Shown here one piece after another: positions 12,601 to 21,182 of a stretch of 64,000 nt of DNA. Each line of letters begins with the position of its first letter. Position 1 is the stretch's first letter. Position numbers and translations under genes: made by a program. The notes beneath the pieces were generated by a model, which had not been told where the DNA came from, made no database searches, and was given only the letters and a program-made list of their open reading frames with translations. This DNA is from Litsea cubeba (taxonomy: Eukaryota; Streptophyta; Magnoliopsida; Laurales; Lauraceae), in NCBI GenBank assembly GCA_012931725.1, contig CM022951.1, positions 21,849,457 to 21,913,456 of the forward strand. Direction: 5' to 3'.

Positions 12601-15600
12601 TACAAAAGAATTTGCTTGCCAGGGTTACAGAAACTGTGGTAATGTGGTTATCGGATGAGCAAGAGTTCTGGGGTGTATTTGAAGATGAATCCGCTCATCT
12701 TCAGCCATTTGGTTTGCAGCAGGTATTCACTTAAAATTTTTGTATGAATTGGTTCTTTGTTATTTGTTTATTGTTCCTTGATTAGGATTTTGCTACATTT
12801 GTTGTTTTATTTTTAAATAGTTGTCATGTACCATGTTCATTTTTTGGGAAGCCATGAATAAAGCCCAATTATGGCTTCTTTATGCCCTGATTTTTTTTAT
12901 TGGTAATGAAAGATTTCATTAGAAGAGGGAAACAAAACAAAGGAGGCACTGATCAAAAGATTGGGCTACAAAGGTTTAAAAGCATTATAACCTGAAAGCA
13001 AAAACAAATTACAAAGAGAATAAAAACAAAGGAGAACGTCTAAAAAGCCCCTTGATTCTTTGCCAAGGATCCCGCCAATCCATTTGATGAGCAGCCCTAA
13101 TGCTTAAACTCCACTTGGATACTTGAAGCCAAAAACTTAATCTCATTGAAATGGAAATGAAATTTCCACGGGCGGCTGATGGAGAAGAGACCCAAGAAAC
13201 TACTGTCAATGAGTTTTTCTCCACCACAAGAAAAGCATGGGAACACATCTGAATATTACGTAGAGCGTCTAAAATAGCCAAGACTTCCGCTTCATCAGAA
13301 TCCAAAATGCCAACGCTCTTTGAAAACATGGCCATATCCCATTCACTGTTGTGGGGCACCCTTCCTATACCAGAAGGACATGGGTTTCCTCTCGCTGCAC
13401 CGTCCACACTAAATTTCGGGACACCCATTGGAGGAGATGTCCATCTTAAAACTTTTCTACTCTTAGGACCCCTGCAGAACATAGGAGCTCCCCAATTATG
13501 CAAAGCTCCATCCGAGCTAGAGCTATCAAACTCCTTACTCAGAAGCCCATTTGGCTATTCTCAAGATCACCAAATGCATAAGATCTTCAACTGACAAAGA
13601 CGACTCCCTTAAGATTCCATCATTCCTTTCTTTCTACACTAACCATAAAATGGAAAAAGGAACAAGCTTCCGAAGAATGGCCCCACAACCGAAAAAGGAC
13701 AACATCCAAGCCACCACCAAACCCGATAAAGACCCGGGCAAACACCATAGCACGCCACACTTTTCCAAGAAACAGCACCACAAAACAAGGGAGAACTCAC
13801 AATGTAAGAAAAGGCGGTCATTTGCAGACACCGAGAGCCAGGATTAATTCTTTATGTCCTCATGTAATAATAAAGAGTAAATACTGAGTGTAGACACTCA
13901 TTTGAACTGAAGCAAGTGTCTCAATAGCTACGCTTAAATTATCTAGACGATGTGCTAGAATTGTCTCCTCCTGTAGCTCATTTGCAACACTAGATTCTTA
14001 TTTCCCGGTTTGATGTAGATTGTATGTTTTCGCTGTTATGAATCCTAACATATAGGAAAAAAGATCAAGTGCATTGAGGACTTTGGTTTGACTTTGAATT
14101 TTAGGGCTTGTATATCTCAAGATTAATTTTAGATTGGTTTTTGTGCCATTTTTGGCCAATTGGCTTTATTAAATTCAGTTGATATCTTCTGAGTATGCTG
14201 GCTTCTCTGGTTGTCTTTTTATATATCTGATTTTTGTAGGGATTTTTCTAAAAAATCCCTTGAGGTTTGAGTTCATTCTACACAGGGATGCAAATGGGTT
14301 GGATCCAGGGCAGATCCATGGTGGATCCAGACCTGGATCCGTTTTTGTAGATCTGGTTCCGGATCTGACATGGAACCTAGGTGTTGTATCTAGGGTTGCA
14401 AATAGATATCTGATTATATGGGGTATCCAACCTAGGAAAATGGGTCTAGAACATAATTTAGGCTCCATTTGATAATCGGATTTGGATACAGAACCTATTT
14501 CTGGACCTGGAAATGAATTGGGTCCGATTCCGGGTACATACAGGTTCCAACCTGTGGACCCGGAACTGACCTGCTAGCAAAAAGACATAAAGAGCAATAG
14601 GGTTTTTTTTTTTTACTTATATCCCTTACACTTCAGTTGTTTGTTCCTCATCTTCTCCCGGCAAGCCCTAAGGGCTAAGCACTCTTCTCTGCCTCTTTGC
14701 CTCTTCTCTCTCGGCAAGCACTAAGGGCAACAAAAGCAGCAGCTGCAGCACTCTCTCAAAAAAGTTTTTAAACTCAAAAAAGAATAATAAAATGAGGGCA
14801 AAAGCAATCATGAAATTGACAACCTAAGGGAAGTGCAGATTGTCTATGATCTTGACTCTGGAAGATGCTGTAGTTATATCAAGACCAGAAGATCAAGTTG
14901 TGAAGCCGTGAAGGCATTTGCTTCATCAAGCTCATCCCAATATGTGCCAACTGTCAGGTAAATGACCCTAAAAAATATCTAGAAATAGGCCCTAAGACAC
15001 TTAGTGAATCTGGTTTAAATTTGCCTGGACTTCATTGCCCTGAGAATGCCTTTTATTAAAGGTTTCTCTAGTTCTTCGGTGGACCGAGCTTTTAAGCTCA
15101 GTGGGCCGAAGGGCCCATTCAGGGGCCCGAGACCTTTCTTTAGTCTAAATTCCAGAGAGCTCAATTTTGAGCACTGATGGTCTCGGGGGCCCAAAGCTGG
15201 TGGTGTTGGTCGACCGAAAGACCACTTCGGTGGACCGAAGCTTTCTTTCAGTTTATTTTCTAGAGAGTGTTTTTGGGGCGGTCTCGGGGGACTGAACAGT
15301 CCCTCAGTCGACCAAAGCAGATCTGGATTTGAGTCAAATTAGCTATTGTGCATGAGCTGTGTTGCCTGTTTTGGCACCTCGGTTGACCAAACCTCGGTTG
15401 ATCGAAGCTCAGAATCTGTAAATATCTTTCTTCGGATCCAGATCTATATATGACCCTTCTGAAAGCTCACAGAGAGAGAACTTGTAAAAGCCATTAAAAC
15501 CATCCTTAAGCTTTCAAACTTTCTTCCATGTCTCTAAATGCTTCATAGGAAAATCATAGTGAGCATCCAAGCTCATTAAAGAGTTTTTTCTTTTAGATTG

Positions 15601-18600
15601 TGATCTAGGTTAAGTTTTTTATAAGGTTTTCTACAGAAACCCTAGATCCCATAGCCTCTACTATCTATTTGGTTGAGCAATATTAGAGATCATCATCACC
15701 AAGGATCGGTTGCTGCGGAGGGCTAAAGCTTGAGTCTGGACTTTGGATCTCGGCATCAAACGCGGTCTTCTAGTAATATTTATATTTACTAGCATTTGAC
15801 CTTATTTCATTCTTTATTGTATCTGTAAAGAGGAGTAGACCTTCGTATCAAACCTGTATAATAAAATAGATTGGTGGAGTAGACCTTCATGATCGAACCA
15901 ACTTAATAAAACTAGGTTGTATGGGTTTTTGAGCTGCCTGTTGAAAATCTCAAATAGTGAATACCAAGAGACCGTAGGTAGGTGCTTTTGGGAGTGGGCG
16001 TAGGTCAAGGACGGAACCACTATAAAAAGCTCTTTGTCCATCTCTTTTGCACTCTTTTATGTGCATGCTATGGAATGTTTGATCAACTTGAATGCCTTTT
16101 AATTTGTAACATCATCTAGCGTGCATTCTATCTTGTTTCATAGTCACTGCTGTTGATACTCTATATTGATCTTGCTAGATTGAAATCTTTCTATATATAT
16201 ATATATATATATATATGAGGCACGCTACAAAATGCCCTAGGCGTTGTGTTGTTAAAAACGCCCCTCTCCTAATTGGTGTATGCGTTCCTTTTGTCCTATT
16301 TTTTAGAGAGAGGTCAAAGCATTTAAAATCCCTATTTCTTCTCTCTAAAAAATAAACAAGTTATGTCATCCTTTCCCTATTTTTTCTCCCTCTATCAAAA
16401 TATCAATTCCATACTTAGAGTCCGACGACCATAAATATCACCCTTTTTTCTCCTTCTCAATGGGGCCATCTTATTTACGTGATTAAATCAATGGCAGTGA
16501 ATGATTTGATTGGATATCAAGTTAATGTGAATGTATTTTGTTAATCATTGCTTGCATTATAGCATGGCAAATTACGAATAAAGAATCTACTAGTGGGACG
16601 CTCTCCATTTTATGATTAAATTCATTGAAGTTAATGGGCATGGCAATATTTGAAATCTATTAGTAGGATAATCTTATTTTTAATCAAGAACAGTTAATGG
16701 TTTGATAGGTATTAAACTAATGCCTATTCATGGTGTTACTTATTGCTTCATGGCATCGGAACATTAGAAATATATCAGTAGGACCCACTTATTTTGTTAT
16801 CGAACATTAGAACTCTATTAGTAGGACCCACTTATTTTGTTATTAAATCCATTCATAGTTAAATTATCAGATTAGTGACAAATTGGAAAAAAAAAAAAAA
16901 CCATGGTAGGTGAATCGAATCGCTAGGATTTATCTAAATATTTATGTAAAATGCTTTATCAAGGGTGTGCCCCACTATAGAAAATAAAGAAGGGAAAATA
17001 AAGGTTTGTGTCAAATGCACATCCTGTCATCCTCTCTCGGTATTCAAATTTTTGAAAGAAGACTTTTGTGAAAGAGAGAAAACATAGGAATGTAATGGAT
17101 TTAAAGGAGAGAAAAGTTAGGAAAAGATTTTTTGCTTTTGAAAGCCTAATAATTAGGGTAAATTAGCCAAAAGTCCCTGCGCACGGTCTTCTAAGGCATC
17201 AAGGACAACAACTTTTTCTCTAATGTCTCTAGTCCAGACAGCTGGAGATACTTTGGTGAAAGGTCCCTAATATGCCACGTCATATATTTTCATGACTAAT
17301 TTGCCCCTTTCAACCCTCATTCAAACTCCTGCCTTCTTCTTCTCTCTCATTTTCCATTTTCCATTCCTTTCCATGGTTTGGAGTATCGTTGCAGAGCACT
17401 TTTCGTCGCCACCATGCCATGACTTCCGATTCTCTCTATTTCATTTCTTCAAAGATGGAATCGGTTTTGAAATCTCTCTCTATCCAAATCTCTCTCTGTA
17501 CAACTGATTTAAAAGATAGTAGTTTGCTTTTTTGCTTGTTTTCCCTTTCTCTTTTCTCGATTGGATCATAGTCATCAAGTGTTCTTGTTTTGGATTTCAA
17601 TTTTTATTAGAATCTGATTTTTCGTATTCTGATTTTCGGTGTCGCCGAGCTCAGATAAATTTCCCAGAAACTCTGATAAACTGGACAAAAACTCAGACAA
17701 ATTTGCCAAAACTCTAATAAATTTATCTGAGTTTTAACAAATTTATTTGAGTTTCTGGCAAAACTCAGACAAATTTATCTGAGTTTTGAACAACTTTTCT
17801 GAATGTGAGCCTGTGTGTCTGGGAAGAACTCTGTGCCTGGAAGCTCTGTGACATCTCCATCACTAGTGACTCTAACTGGGTAACTGAGCAGATCAAGGGT
17901 CTCACTCACGTAAAGGTCCCAGTACTTGTCAGCTATCTTGTTCACCTTCTGGCTACACTCGATGCTCTTTGGCTGGATGAAGGAGTCATCAAGCATGCCA
18001 AGGTGCTCATACCACAATGCCATCCGGAAACCATGGACCTGTCTGCGGGCTGGCTGCCTAGTTGCCAGGTGATGTGGTTGGTATCCTCCCATGGCTATCT
18101 CTGAGTCCCTCGCACCGTTCATTGACCTTTGATTGATGTTTGCTAACCCAATGATGATGTATTCATCATCAACTGTAACAGTTGAAAGCAAGAGTGAAAA
18201 TTCTTGTTTTATAGTAGCAATACTTCCATTCATTTGTAGCACTATCAATTTTGGATCATTCACTTGACTGTCTTGAATCAAAATAATCTCTCCATTTCAA
18301 CCATGACCTTCCCGTTGCCATCGATCCATCACATGGCCCGGACAAAGATAAATTTACAAAACTCTGATAAAGATAAATTTGCAAAACTCAGATAATTTAT
18401 CTGAGTTTTCAAAAAAAACTCAGATAATTTATCTGAGTTTTCAAAAAAAACTCAGATAAATTATCTGAGTTTTGGCAAATTTATCTGAGTTTCTGGCAAA
18501 ACTCAGACAAATTTATCTGAATTTCTGATAAAACTCAGACAAATTTATCTGAGTTTGTGTCCAACTTGTGAGGTATTTTTCTATGATATAACGGTGGAAT

Positions 18601-21101
18601 CTTGACTTGGTCTCTTCATGAAAGTTGTAGCCCTATATGTGTAGATGATTCTAGGGTTTTGAATCACCCGATTTGGACTTCGGAAACTCAAGCTATGGCT
18701 CATTGAAGTTTACTGGTAAAAACAGGAATTTTGGATCGGTTTTTCTGGCCTTATTTTGAAGCAACGCTTGGAGGCCCAAACGAACTTAAATTTTTGCGAA
18801 CCAGACCTTTCTGAAAAGCTTAAGACGTCCTCTAAAAACTTCATGAAGACCACTTTGTCGTTCTGAAACTCTAACGCCATCCAAACCTCAATGGAATGAG
18901 AGAAGTTCATTTGAATTATTGCTGAGCTTTGCCAAAACTCAGGTAAATTGTCTGATTCTGCTTTTGCTGACGTGTACAAGGGTGTTTTTGTCTTTTTCAA
19001 TGAGTTACTTTTACAAAAGGACTGCTGTCAGTACGATAAAATGTTATGGACCGTTTGCAATAAAAATCACAGTTGAGGGACCTCCGCCCAAATGCCCCTA
19101 ATAATTATTGCCTTCAAAGGGGAGAAACAATTGGCCGTGAGGTGGCATTATCTCATTGGACAAATCAAGAGGGGAGAAAACGCCCTTTTGAAATGGGGAG
19201 TTTTTGAGAATTACTCCATATCTATCTATCTATCTATATATATCCTGTTTTAGTTTGTCAGTACTCATATCTTGTACTGTCTGCTTTCGTTTTTAATGAA
19301 AGTATCCATTCAAAATATATATACATGTGATCTTTTTTGTTGATAAAATTTTTATTAGATTGTGTGTTTGAGAACTTAATTTAAATCGGAAATAATTGGT
19401 TAAACAGTCCTATACAAACCCAACCCAACCCCACAAGAAAAAAAAAAAAAAAAAACTGACTTGGACATACTTAGGGCGCTTTTTCATTGTTGGCGGCCGC
19501 TGAAGGCAAGGCAACAACGTCATATTGTGGAAGGATGCTATCGATGAGCAGTGGCAGCAGATTTTCATTTTCGATTCGTCATTCTTCACTATGAAAATGG
19601 AACCATAACCTGTGGATTCAGAACTGGTTCTGGAACCAGATCTTGGTCCTCTTGTCTGAACAGGATTTGGAACCGTGAAAACAGGACCCAACCTGGATCC
19701 GGCACCAACTTAAAGAAGGGGGATCTGATCTTGGATCTGGATCCGAAATAAGATTCTAAAGTGCGTTAGTTTAATTGGATAGAATAACTTTAGAAAATAG
19801 AATGAAATAAAATAATATATACAGCTGAGACTGTGAAATGGTGTATGATTTAAGTTTAGACTAATGCTCTCAAAAATGAATATAACTCAAGCTATCTAGG
19901 CCCTTAAAACTTATATACATTCAATATGTGAATGCAATCCTCCTAGACTGGAATCCTCGGGTCTAACATACAAGGATCTGGAACTGGATCCGAATGTCCC
20001 AGATCCAATGTGCATGGATCCGAATCCAGATCCAAATTAGTCCGGGATCCTAAAATAGGTTCCATACATTCTTTATTCGGAACCGGAGACTTCAGATACT
20101 CAGTTAATCAGATACCCATTTGCAACCCTAATTGTGCGAACTGCCCTTGGCTTTGAAAAATGCTAAAGAACCCTTGCAACTTTGAAACTGTTTCTGGAAA
20201 AACACACTGATCATTTTGAGAACTAATATTTTTTTTGCTTAATGGCAAAATGAATATTAATAAAAGGGGGGAAGAGTACATAGGCATAGAGCCTCCAAAA
20301 AGAACCCAAAGATTAACACTACACAAACTCATAAACTAGCCAAAAAGAAAGAAGATAAACAGGAAACAATTACTGAAAGAGTAAGAAAACACTGAAGAGG
20401 CCAAAGGCAAGGCTTTCCATATTGGAAGAGCTAAGTGGCATTCATGAGGAAAGGTTGCAGAAAAGGCACCATGATAGCTGAAGGCACTGCATGATAGAAG
20501 TCCATTTTGAGAACTAATATTTCATTCTATTGTTTTGGTGACAAAAAAGAAAAACATGTCCCTTTTAAACCTAGAGCCATGTCCCAACCCTATACTTAAT
20601 CTTGTGTAGATAGCTAATCTGCACACATCACCCAAACTAGAAGAGTGAAATGGTACTATTCAAAATCGTACCATCAAGGGTGCTTTCTTAAAAACAGTTT
20701 TGAAGTCGAGGGGTTTGTTAAGAATACATGTGTGGATGTGTTAAGGTGTAGTGAATATCAAATCATGGAAAAAGGTAAACGTATATGTTGAGGTAAAAAG
20801 TAGAGGTGTGCTAAAATCCTTGTTTGGATAGTATGAAGTAAAGTGAGAAAGTGAATGTAGATTAAAGAGAACTTTTTGTCACAAAGTTTACTACACCACA
20901 CTTTATCATACTTTTTTGTGGTAAAAAACAAGGAGGCTTGTGGAGGAGTAAAAGGTAACTGATGTCACATCATAAGGTTACTTCTCCAAAACTTTTTTCA
21001 CCCAAACATGGTGAAGTGAAAAAAACATCACATCACAAGCCTACTCTCTCTCTAAACATCACATCACAAGCCTACTCTCTCTCTAAACATCACATCACAA
21101 G

Positions 21102-21182
<81 letters not shown>

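Larger units (their letters stand above)
17156..19098. mobile_element. Pack-MULE (1.94 kb) carrying a phospholipase D gene fragment
   Basis: The ends are gggtaaattagccaaaagtc on the left and, in reverse complement, ggggcatttgggcggaggtc on the right. Both are followed by cct(g/c), giving a diverged terminal inverted repeat. An exact 9-bp target duplication TAATAATTA flanks the element at 17147-17155 and 19099-19107, the signature length of Mutator-like insertion. No MULE transposase was found. The interior holds an antisense fragment of a PLD alpha gene bracketed by arrays of palindromic ctcagataaatttatctgag repeats. It is a non-autonomous, gene-capturing MULE inside EXO84B intron 2. Confidence 0.82.
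14283..20130. mobile_element. Composite hAT-like region with GGATCC/GGTTCC-rich subterminal ends
   Basis: The left end reads cagggatgcaaatgggt. The right end, read in reverse complement, is tagggttgcaaatgggt, a hAT-type inverted repeat. Both flanks (14290-14580 and 19600-20110) are dense in ggatccg/ggaacc motifs in opposite orientation, as in hAT subterminal regions. Eight-base flanks attctaca and attgtgcg agree at 5 of 8 positions, so the target duplication is weak. A second copy of the terminal motif starts at 14391. No transposase was recognised. The interior has been invaded by at least a Copia-like LTR and a Pack-MULE. Confidence 0.45.

Noticed and set aside
16221..19225. Larger element around the Pack-MULE with AAACGCCC-type ends
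   Set aside because: The two ends share only scattered words (aaacgcccct, agggcgtttt). No inverted repeat or target duplication could be confirmed.
14391..20130. Alternative hAT boundary starting at the inner tagggttgcaaat
   Set aside because: The inner start matches the right terminus better, but its 8-bp flank (gttgtatc) does not match the right flank (attgtgcg). The outer start at 14283 gives a slightly better though weak duplication.
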